Source: SHYR01 sp034406555 (lineage in GTDB: Bacteria; Chloroflexota; Dehalococcoidia; UBA2979). From it: DNA of 11,113 nucleotides. A model generated the notes under the pieces. It made no database searches. It saw only the letters and a list, made by a program, of their open reading frames with translations, and was not told the DNA's origin. How positions within the stretch are numbered: position 1 is the stretch's first letter; every line of letters starts with the position of its first letter. The stretch is taken from NCBI GenBank assembly GCA_034406555.1, contig DASCRM010000127.1, forward strand, positions 1 through 11,113, in the 5' to 3' direction. The position numbers were made by a program, and so were the translations under genes. Shown in pieces: positions 6,434 to 11,113 of this stretch.

Positions 6434-7419
6434 GAGGTGTTCACCGTATCCCCTTGCCGGCTGTCTGACCGTCCTCGAGTTGTGTCTGGCTGAGTCGCAG
6501 AGGCGACACCGTGACGCGCTCGCAGCGTCTCGATCGCCTGGCTGATGTCCGCGGGGATCGGCGCCTTGAATTCGCGCCACTCACCGGTCGAGGCGAGTGT
6601 GAAGCCGAGTCGGGCGGCATGCAACGCCTGCCGGTCGATCAGCTCGGACGGCCGTCCGTAGAGGGTGTCGCCGGTGACCGGGAAGCCGATCGCCGCCAGG
6701 TGCACGCGAATCTGATGGGTGCGCCCGGTGTAGATCTCCACCTCCAGTAGCGTGCCTTCGTCGCCGTAGTGCTCGACCACGCGGTACTGGGAGCGCGCGC
6801 TCTGGCCGTCCTCGACCACCGCGCGGCGACGGAGGTTGTCGGGGTCGGGTCCCAGCGGTGCCTCGATGATCCCCTCCGGCGGATCGACGTGGCCGTCCGC
6901 GAGTGCGAGGTAGACCTTCAGCGTCTCGCGTTCGCGCCACTGGTCCTTCAGCATGCGCGCGGCAGCGGCCGACTTCGCGAACACCATCGCGCCCGAGGTG
7001 TCACGGTCGAGGCGATGCACGACGCCGGGACGAACGTTGTCGTCCATCTCGCTGACCTCCGGATAGCGCGCCCTCACGACGTTGATCAGCGTCACACCAT
7101 CGAGGCCGGGCGCCGGATGCACGACGAGCCCCGGGGCCTTGTCGATTACCAGCGTCTCCTCGTCCTCGTAGAGCACCGCCAGCGGCACATCCTGCGCCAG
7201 CAGATCGAGATCCGGCACGACCGGTAGCTGCACCTCGATCGTCGCGCCCGCCGCGACGGCGTGCCCGGCCTTTGTGACGACGCCGCCCTCGACGGTGACG
7301 CTCTCACCCTCGATCAGCTTGCGGGCCTGCGAGCGTGAGAGTTCCGTCAACTCTGCGGCGACGAGCCGGTCGAGGCGGTTGGCTTCGACGGCGGTGAACT
7401 CGCGATGTGTGGCGCTCAT
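6430..7419 (-). CDS. rluD: RluA/RluD-family 23S rRNA pseudouridine synthase
   Basis: Role: isomerises specific uridines to pseudouridine. RluD acts on helix 69 of 23S rRNA, but RluA-family members differ in target, so the exact site is inferred only. Seen: 329 residues. An N-terminal S4 RNA-binding domain (RLDRLVAAELTELSRSQARK, 15-34, to about 65) precedes the catalytic domain with DKAPGLVVHPAPG (93-105), the active-site motif HRLDRDTSG (135-143, catalytic Asp138), YLAL, and TGRTHQIRVHLA with GDTLYG near the C-terminus. The last 30 or so residues are polar and look disordered. Start: ATG at 7419, overlapping the lspA stop by four bases (ATGA, 7416-7419). It overlaps gltX by four bases at the other end. 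lspA-rluD adjacency is common in bacteria. Confidence 0.93.
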   Translation of the reverse strand: MSATHREFTAVEANRLDRLVAAELTELSRSQARKLIEGESVTVEGGVVTKAGHAVAAGATIEVQLPVVPDLDLLAQDVPLAVLYEDEETLVIDKAPGLVVHPAPGLDGVTLINVVRARYPEVSEMDDNVRPGVVHRLDRDTSGAMVFAKSAAAARMLKDQWRERETLKVYLALADGHVDPPEGIIEAPLGPDPDNLRRRAVVEDGQSARSQYRVVEHYGDEGTLLEVEIYTGRTHQIRVHLAAIGFPVTGDTLYGRPSELIDRQALHAARLGFTLASTGEWREFKAPIPADISQAIETLRARHGVASATQPDTTRGRSDSRQGDTVNTS

Positions 7420-7967
7420 GCTTCCGGCTCCGCTGGCTCGGCCACCGAGGACTCGTCGCCGTCCTCGAAGAATGAGAGCAGCACGATCGTCGCGACGCCG
7501 ACCACGATCGCGGAGTCGGCCAGGTTGAACGCGGGGTAGTGGGTGGGGTCGATAAAGTCCGTCACGCTGCCCTCGCCGGTCGCGCGGTCGATGAAGTTGC
7601 CGGTCGCGCCGCCGAGCACGAAGGCGAGCGCCGTGGTGTAGAGCCGCCCGCCGATCGGGGCCAGGTAGAGGAAAATGAGCAGTGCGCCGATGCCGACGAC
7701 GGGCATGATCAGCAAGAAGATGCGGGCGTCCTGCAGGATGCCGAACGCGGCACCCGTGTTTTCGACGTGCGTGAGCTGGATCAATCTATCGCGACCGGGC
7801 CAGCTCTCGCCGACCGCGAGCCACCCACGGATCACCACCTTCGTCGCCTGATCGGCGAGCACGACGACGAGCGCGATCGCGAGGAAGGGGCGGAGGCGCG
7901 CGACCGCCTCCGCGAGGCGGCTGCGGCTGCCATCGACCGGTGGCGAGGAGGCGTGTAGTTCGGCCAT
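7416..7967 (-). CDS. lspA: Lipoprotein signal peptidase (signal peptidase II)
   Basis: Role: an inner-membrane aspartyl protease that cleaves signal peptides from diacylglyceryl-modified prolipoproteins. Seen: 183 residues with four membrane segments (near 27-46, 82-103, 109-128 and 151-166). Family motifs are ADQATK (38-43), HVENTGAAFG (67-76), GGATGNFIDR with catalytic Asp127 (119-128), and the second catalytic Asp151 in FNLADSAI (147-154). The N-terminal 25 residues ahead of the first membrane segment are somewhat longer than in E. coli LspA, and the acidic C-terminal tail (EDGDESSVAEPAEPEA) is extra. Start: ATG at 7967 with GGGAG about 6 nt upstream. It is the first gene of the coupled lspA-rluD-gltX set and is divergent from the plus-strand oxidoreductase operon. 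Confidence 0.95.
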   Translation of the reverse strand: MAELHASSPPVDGSRSRLAEAVARLRPFLAIALVVVLADQATKVVIRGWLAVGESWPGRDRLIQLTHVENTGAAFGILQDARIFLLIMPVVGIGALLIFLYLAPIGGRLYTTALAFVLGGATGNFIDRATGEGSVTDFIDPTHYPAFNLADSAIVVGVATIVLLSFFEDGDESSVAEPAEPEA

Positions 7968-8025
7968 TCGGACTCCCGATCACAGCGTAGCCCAGCCGCC
8001 TACAAGAGACCGCCGACGCGGGCGG

Positions 8026-8055
8026 TTGAATGAGCGGCGGGCGGCCCGCTAGGAT
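8026..8055 (+). promoter_or_regulatory. Possible sigma-70-type promoter for the oxidoreductase-SelW operon
   Basis: Seen: TTGAAT (8026-8031) and TAGGAT (8050-8055) are separated by 18 bp, each matching four of six consensus bases. A GC-rich palindrome (GCGGG-CGG-CCCGC, 8037-8049) fills the spacer. A start about 7 nt after the -10 box would fall at or near the A of the leader-cistron ATG (8062). This is inference from spacing only; no promoter for lspA on the other strand was convincing. Confidence 0.3.
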
Positions 8056-8061
8056 GGAGTC

Positions 8062-8085
8062 ATGACTCAAGCACGGGCGTACTAA
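8062..8085 (+). CDS. Seven-codon leader cistron (MTQARAY) ending one base before the oxidoreductase start
   Basis: Seen: ATG ACT CAA GCA CGG GCG TAC TAA, with AGGA and GGAG just upstream of the ATG. The stop codon is followed by a single C and then the GTG of the next gene. The ATG sits at the centre of a perfect 12-bp palindrome, GAGTCATGACTC (8057-8068). The oxidoreductase GTG itself has no clear Shine-Dalgarno, so ribosomes ending here could re-initiate on it. No peptide function is proposed, and the small ORF may be fortuitous. Confidence 0.35.
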   Translation: MTQARAY

Positions 8086-8086
8086 C

Positions 8087-8704
8087 GTGTCGATCGATCT
8101 GACCCGCAGCCCTTTCGGCGGCAGCTCCGACGCGGAGACAAACGGCGAGCGGAAGCGTTTGCCCCCCGGTCAGCGGCTGACCGACGGCTGGCCGATCCTC
8201 CACTACGGCGGCATCCCTAGCGTCGATCTCGACAGCTGGGAATTCATCATCGGCGGCCTCGTCGACAACGAGGTGAAGCTGAGCTGGGAGCAGTTCATGG
8301 AGCTGCCGCAGGTCGAGGTGCGCACGGACATCCATTGCGTCACCACCTGGAGCAAGTACGACAACGACTGGGTCGGCGTGCGCTTCACCGACGTGATGGA
8401 GCTGGCGAACGTCCGCCCGGAAGCGAAGCACGTGATGTTCCACTCCTATGGGGGCTACACAACCAACGTCCCGCTGAGCGAGCTGATGAAGGACGACATC
8501 CTCTTCGTGCACACCCACAACGGGCAGCCGCTCTCGCCGGAGCACGGCGCACCGCTGCGAGGGATGATCCCGCACCTCTACTTCTGGAAGAGCGCGAAGT
8601 GGGTGCGCGGCATCGAGTTCATCGCCGAGGATCGTCCCGGCTTCTGGGAGATGTACGGCTACCATATGCACGGCGACCCGTGGACCGAAGAGCGATACGG
8701 GTAG
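8087..8704 (+). CDS. Sulfite oxidase-like (YuiH-type) molybdopterin-dependent oxidoreductase
   Basis: Seen: 205 residues corresponding to the SUOX-fold molybdopterin domain alone, without a heme or dimerisation domain. Features: LTDGWPILHYGGIPSVD (31-47), WEFIIGGLVDNEVKLSWEQF (51-70), the likely molybdenum-ligand Cys84 in DIHCVTTWSKYDNDWVGV (81-98), HSYGGYTTNVPLSE, and PLRGMIPHLYFWKSAKWVRG near the end. Known: this small cytoplasmic group (COG2041, sulfite oxidase-like oxidoreductase) is widespread but its substrate is unknown. There is no Tat or Sec signal, so cytoplasmic action is expected, with an unidentified electron partner. Start: GTG at 8087 is the only possible one, because an in-frame TGA lies at 8063-8065 and no other start codon intervenes. 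The SelW-like gene begins 46 bp downstream on the same strand and is probably co-transcribed. Confidence 0.9.
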   Translation: MSIDLTRSPFGGSSDAETNGERKRLPPGQRLTDGWPILHYGGIPSVDLDSWEFIIGGLVDNEVKLSWEQFMELPQVEVRTDIHCVTTWSKYDNDWVGVRFTDVMELANVRPEAKHVMFHSYGGYTTNVPLSELMKDDILFVHTHNGQPLSPEHGAPLRGMIPHLYFWKSAKWVRGIEFIAEDRPGFWEMYGYHMHGDPWTEERYG

Positions 8705-8750
8705 GCTGCGTCTCAGGCATTGACCAACGAGCACGGATCAGGAGGCCCCG

Positions 8751-9017
8751 ATGGCTGCCGGTGGATTGAAGATCAGCCTTCGTTACTGCGTACCCTGAAA
8801 CTACATGCAGAGGGCTGTCTGGACGGCGGCCGAGATTCTCTCCAACTATCAGGAGGACATCGAGAGCTTCAACCTTGAGATGGGTGGGAGCGGCGACTTC
8901 GAGTTCTCGATCGACGGCGACCTCGCGTACTCGAAACGCGAGACCGGCGAATACCCCGACGTGAAGCTGCTGAAGCAGGCTGTCGTCGACGCACTCGAAG
9001 CGCGAGTCACGGCCTAG
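8751..9017 (+). CDS. SelW/Rdx-family selenoprotein with UGA-encoded selenocysteine (CxxU)
   Basis: Seen: ATG at 8751, five bases after a textbook AGGAGG (8740-8745), opens a frame reading MAAGGLKISLRYCVP. It then meets TGA (8796-8798) and continues in the same frame with NYMQRAVWTAAEILSNY to TAG at 9017. Reading TGA as selenocysteine gives 88 residues with Cys13-Val-Pro-Sec16 after the first beta strand, exactly where SelW/SelT/SelH (Rdx) proteins carry CxxU or CxxC. The rest also fits: an amphipathic helix, FEFSIDGDLAYSKRETGEYP (aligned with the EVMVAGKLIHSKK-type segment of SelW) and a C-terminal helix KLLKQAVVDALEA. Known: Rdx proteins are thioredoxin-like, putatively thiol-redox active. 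The ORF beginning at the ATG 8805 is a truncation lacking strand 1 and both redox residues, and it has no Shine-Dalgarno. Confidence is high for gene extent and somewhat lower for actual Sec insertion. Confidence 0.88.
8796..8831 (+). promoter_or_regulatory. Recoded UGA and candidate bacterial SECIS hairpin
   Basis: Seen: immediately after the TGA (8796-8798) the mRNA can fold. The strongest stem is GCUGUC (8814-8819) with GACGGC (8822-8827), including one U-G pair; in practice it closes on a CUGG loop whose first base is 20 nt after the UGA. An alternative is CAGA (8808-8811) with UCUG (8818-8821) around a GGGCUG loop 13 nt after the UGA. Known: bacterial SECIS elements lie in the coding region just after UGA with a small apical loop containing G, usually about 16-37 nt downstream, and are bound by SelB. 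Neither fold is an unambiguous match. Confidence 0.45.
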
Positions 9018-9048
9018 CGGTCGGCGCAGTCGGTTCGAGCGAAGAAAC

Positions 9049-9076
9049 AGAGGCCCGGCGCATGCGCCGGGCCTCT
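9049..9076. terminator. Bidirectional intrinsic terminator between SelW gene and malic enzyme
   Basis: Seen: a perfect 28-base palindrome from 9049 to 9076 (arms AGAGGCCCGGCGCA and its complement), giving a roughly 12-bp GC-rich stem. It is followed by TTGCT on the plus strand and CTGTTTCTTC on the minus strand. It lies 31 bp after the SelW stop and 37 bp after the malic enzyme stop on the other strand. The convergent gene layout supports termination from both sides. Confidence 0.85.
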
Positions 9077-9113
9077 TGCTATCTGCGGGACGAGTCGGGC
9101 AGCAGGTGACCGC

Positions 9114-10682
9114 CTAGATGTAGATGCGTGCCGAACCCGGCCCTCGAACGTGCCCGGAACGCCGCGCCTCGGCAGCAACAGCGTCCGCGACCAGCTTCCC
9201 GGCATCCCCGTTAAAGACTGAGGGCAGGATGTAGTCTTCATTTAACTGGTCGTCGGGGATCACGCTGGCGATCGCGCGGGCAGCGACGATCTTCATCTCC
9301 TCGGTGATGTCGGTCGCGCCGGCGTCCAGCGCGCCGCGGAAGAGGCCGGGGAAGCACAGCACGTTGTTCACCTGGTTGGGGAAGTCGGAGCGGCCGGTGG
9401 CGATCACCTGCGCCATGCCCTGGATCAGGCCGGGCATGATCTCCGGCTCCGGGTTCGCCATCGCGAACACGATCGCGCCGTCGGCCATTGCGTCGACGTC
9501 CTCGGGCTCGAGCATGCGAGGCGCGGAGAGGCCGAGGAAGAGGTCGGCTCCGACCATCGCCTCGCTCAGCGTGCCGTCGAAGCCTTCCTTGTTCGTGTTC
9601 TCAGCGAGCCATGCCTTGGCGGGGTTTAGGCCCTCGCGACCCTCGTAGATCGCCCCGCGTGTGTCGTACGCGATCACGTTCTTGACGCCGTAGTTCATTA
9701 GGATCTTCGTGCAGGCGGTGCCGGAGGCACCCGCGCCGACCAACACCATCTTCAGGTCTTCCGGCCGCTTCTGCACGATCTTCAGCGCGTTGATGATGCC
9801 AGCGAGCACGACCACGGCCGTGCCGTGCTGGTCGTCGTGCATCACCGGGATGTCCAGCTCCTCGCGCAGCCGATCCTCGATCTCGAAGCAGCGCGGCGCG
9901 GAGATGTCTTCGAGCAGGATGCCGCCGAAGCCGGGCGCAATCGCCTTTACGACGTTCACGATTTCGTCTGGGTCCTTCGTGTCGAGGCAGATCGGCCAGG
10001 CGTCGATGCCGCCGAAGCTCTTGAAGAGCATCGCTTTGCCCTCCATCACCGGCAGTGCGCCCTGCGGGCCGATGTCGCCGAGGCCGAGCACCGCCGTGCC
10101 GTCCGTGACGATCGCGATCGTGTTCACCTTCGTCGTCAGCGCCCAGACGGAATCCGGGTCGTCGTGCACCTGCATGGAGACGCGGGCGACGCCCGGTGTG
10201 TAGACGTGCGAGAGCTCCTGCATCGTGCGGATGTTGACCTTGTTGGCGACCTCGATCTTGCCGCGCCGGTGCAGCTGGAAGGTGCGGTCGGAGGCGAGTT
10301 GAATGTCGACGCCGGGGATCGCGGCGACGCTCGCGACGATCTCCTGTGCGTGCGCCTCGTCGCGACAGAAGACGCGGAAGTTGCGCACCATCACGTCCGA
10401 TTGCGCCTCCTGAATCTCGATGTCACCGACGCTCGCGCCGTGCTCGCTGATAGACCGTGTGACCTTCGCCAAGTTCCCGACTTCGTTGTCGATCGCCAGC
10501 CGCAGCAGCAGCGGGTAGTTCGAAATCTGCGCGGCGTACTCGCCCGGATCCTGATTCGTCATTGCGTCCTCCTCGGAGTACGGCTTCTGGCACCTCGGAC
10601 ATCGGGCCGGCGGTTCCGCCTGTCGGGGGAACCATCCGTGCCCGCAGAAGGTGCAGGTACGCTGCGGCGCTGAGCTGACCAT
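9114..10682 (-). CDS. ACT-domain NAD(P)-dependent malic enzyme with N-terminal zinc ribbon
   Basis: Reaction: oxidative decarboxylation of malate to pyruvate and CO2 with NAD(P)+ and a divalent metal. Seen: 522 residues. Residues 8-36 form a zinc ribbon with Cys10-x2-Cys13 and Cys28-x2-Cys31 (CTFCGHGWFPR...CPRCQKPY). An ACT domain follows (57-140, LLLRLAIDNEVGNLAKVTRS onward, ending SDRTFQLHRRGKIEV). The malic domain has Tyr161 (YTPGVA), Lys216 (LPVMEGKAMLFK), Glu258-Asp259 (LLEDISAP) and Asp283/Asp284 (HDDQHGT). The Rossmann domain has GAGASG (316-321). ACT-malic enzymes are known from several bacterial phyla, and the ACT domain suggests amino-acid-type allostery. The zinc ribbon is unusual. 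Start uncertain: the ATG at 10682 has no Shine-Dalgarno and a TAA just upstream, while the in-frame ATG at 10562 (Met41) is preceded by GAGGAGG (10568-10574) and would omit the ribbon. Confidence 0.93.
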   Translation of the reverse strand: MVSSAPQRTCTFCGHGWFPRQAEPPARCPRCQKPYSEEDAMTNQDPGEYAAQISNYPLLLRLAIDNEVGNLAKVTRSISEHGASVGDIEIQEAQSDVMVRNFRVFCRDEAHAQEIVASVAAIPGVDIQLASDRTFQLHRRGKIEVANKVNIRTMQELSHVYTPGVARVSMQVHDDPDSVWALTTKVNTIAIVTDGTAVLGLGDIGPQGALPVMEGKAMLFKSFGGIDAWPICLDTKDPDEIVNVVKAIAPGFGGILLEDISAPRCFEIEDRLREELDIPVMHDDQHGTAVVVLAGIINALKIVQKRPEDLKMVLVGAGASGTACTKILMNYGVKNVIAYDTRGAIYEGREGLNPAKAWLAENTNKEGFDGTLSEAMVGADLFLGLSAPRMLEPEDVDAMADGAIVFAMANPEPEIMPGLIQGMAQVIATGRSDFPNQVNNVLCFPGLFRGALDAGATDITEEMKIVAARAIASVIPDDQLNEDYILPSVFNGDAGKLVADAVAAEARRSGHVRGPGSARIYI

Positions 10683-10796
10683 GATTTATGCTTTAGCATC
10701 CATTTGTCATAACCGCAAATTCGGCGTGAAGCAGAGCTTGCAACTTCAACAGGGCCGGTGGCGGGCGCTCGTTCGCGTGCTAAGATGCCGCGCCTC

Positions 10797-10821
10797 TCAC
10801 ACCGTGAATGGTTATTCACAC
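10797..10821. promoter_or_regulatory. Stem-loop and paired TCACAC repeats in the divergent intergenic region
   Basis: Seen: GTGAAT (10804-10809) and ATTCAC (10814-10819) form a perfect inverted repeat around GGTT. TCACAC occurs twice, 19 bp apart (10797-10802 and 10816-10821). The site lies about 30 bp upstream of the plus-strand ORF, in the 167-bp gap (10683-10849) between divergent genes. A TAAGAT (-10-like, 10781-10786) lies just upstream without a clear -35 partner. Inference: an operator or 5' UTR hairpin for the plus-strand gene. Nothing else is recognisable in the gap. Confidence 0.3.
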
Positions 10822-10849
10822 TCCCCCAACCCGGACGGGATCGCAATCG

Positions 10850-11113
10850 ATGCGCATGCCAACAGTCTCACGTCCTCGCATTCCGACCGAACGCGTGCGG
10901 GCGGCCTTGCGACGATCCATTAGGTTGCTGAAGCGTGGTGTCGAGGCGGCGAGCGACGCCGCGAGTACGGTCGAGGAGCGTGGCGCCGAGGTGGTCGGCG
11001 ACGCCGTCAGCACCGTCGAAGCGCATGGTGCCGAGGTTGTGAGCGAGGCCGCGGAGACGGTCGAAGAGCTCTCCCCGGCGCGCCGGCACCGCAAACGCCG
11101 GGCGGGAATGATC
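10850..11113 (+). CDS. Hypothetical repeat-containing protein, 5' part; runs off the right edge
   Basis: Not recognised. Seen: ATG at 10850 (or 10856) opens a frame for 88 codons to the window end without a stop. A basic N-terminus (MRMPTVSRPRIPTERVRAAL, then RRSIRLLKRG) is followed by three tandem 15-residue repeats of the pattern (A/V)E-V/A-x-x-D/E-A-x-x-TVE-x-x-x (residues 31-75), then a second basic patch (PARRHRKRRAG, 76-86). The repeats are Ala/Val/Glu-rich and should form amphipathic helix, possibly coiled coil. Third codon positions in the repeats are GC-rich, as expected for real coding. The Shine-Dalgarno is weak (GGACGGG about 8 nt upstream). The opposite strand also has an open frame here, but its Ser/Thr/Ala composition looks like a shadow. 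The basic patch could precede a membrane segment beyond the window; that is a guess. Confidence 0.5.
   Translation, partial: MRMPTVSRPRIPTERVRAALRRSIRLLKRGVEAASDAASTVEERGAEVVGDAVSTVEAHGAEVVSEAAETVEELSPARRHRKRRAGMI
10940..11074 (+). repeat. Three tandem 45-bp repeats encoding 15-residue helical units
   Basis: Seen: units at 10940-10984, 10985-11029 and 11030-11074, in frame with the ORF starting at 10850. They encode VEAASDAASTVEERG, AEVVGDAVSTVEAHG and AEVVSEAAETVEELS. The copies are diverged at the nucleotide level, largely at third positions, while keeping the TVE core and acidic/alanine pattern. This implies selection at the protein level rather than a recent duplication. Confidence 0.7.

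Noticed and set aside
6434..6580. 49-codon upstream extension of gltX
   Set aside because: It is out of frame within rluD and not GluRS-like. The GTG at 6433 fits the family start and couples to the rluD stop.
8063..8065. In-frame TGA upstream of the oxidoreductase GTG, considered as a second selenocysteine codon
   Set aside because: No start codon with a Shine-Dalgarno precedes it in frame and the flanking codons show no family similarity. The gene simply starts downstream at the GTG.
8805..9017. Stand-alone 70-residue ORF starting at the ATG 8805
   Set aside because: It lacks a Shine-Dalgarno, the first beta strand and the redox motif. The in-frame segment upstream of the TGA supplies all three, so this is the 3' part of the selenoprotein gene.
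10816..11094. Minus-strand ORF over the tandem repeats
   Set aside because: Its Ser/Thr/Ala-rich translation looks like the reverse image of the acidic helical repeats. The plus frame has coherent charge pattern and GC-rich third positions.

Overview
This is a compact, high-G+C bacterial window carrying mostly housekeeping genes. The gene content is a PAC2-family protein, an ACT-domain malic enzyme, a YuiH-type molybdopterin oxidoreductase, a SelW/Rdx protein and a tRNA with encoded CCA. It would suit Chloroflexota (for example a Dehalococcoidia-like lineage) or a deep actinobacterium-like lineage, but the sequence alone does not decide this.

Left part (1-7967) reads entirely on the minus strand. 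In transcription order it holds: lspA, an RluD-type pseudouridine synthase, gltX, tRNA-Gln(CUG), a VTT/DedA-like membrane protein, an SDR oxidoreductase, a PAC2-family protein, a glycerophosphodiester phosphodiesterase, and a PAS hybrid histidine kinase that runs off the left edge. lspA/rluD and rluD/gltX overlap by 4 nt and look translationally coupled. The kinase frame is cut by an in-frame TAG at the first codon of the ATP-binding N-box, and the same frame then stays open to the window edge through an HATPase and the start of a receiver domain.

Middle part (8026-9076) reads on the plus strand: a possible promoter, a 7-codon leader cistron, a sulfite-oxidase-like molybdopterin protein, and a small SelW/Rdx redox protein. 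The last gene is the main discovery. A plain ORF search starts it at 8805, but the frame continues upstream through a TGA at 8796-8798 to an ATG at 8751 with a strong Shine-Dalgarno. The TGA falls exactly at the second redox position of the family motif (C-V-P-TGA), so this is very probably a UGA-encoded selenocysteine protein. A near-perfect 28-nt palindrome at 9049-9076 separates it from the converging malic enzyme gene and probably terminates both.

Right part (9114-11113): an ACT-domain malic enzyme on the minus strand with an unusual N-terminal zinc ribbon and two possible starts. A 167-bp divergent intergenic region follows, then a plus-strand ORF with three tandem 15-residue repeats that leaves the window on the right.
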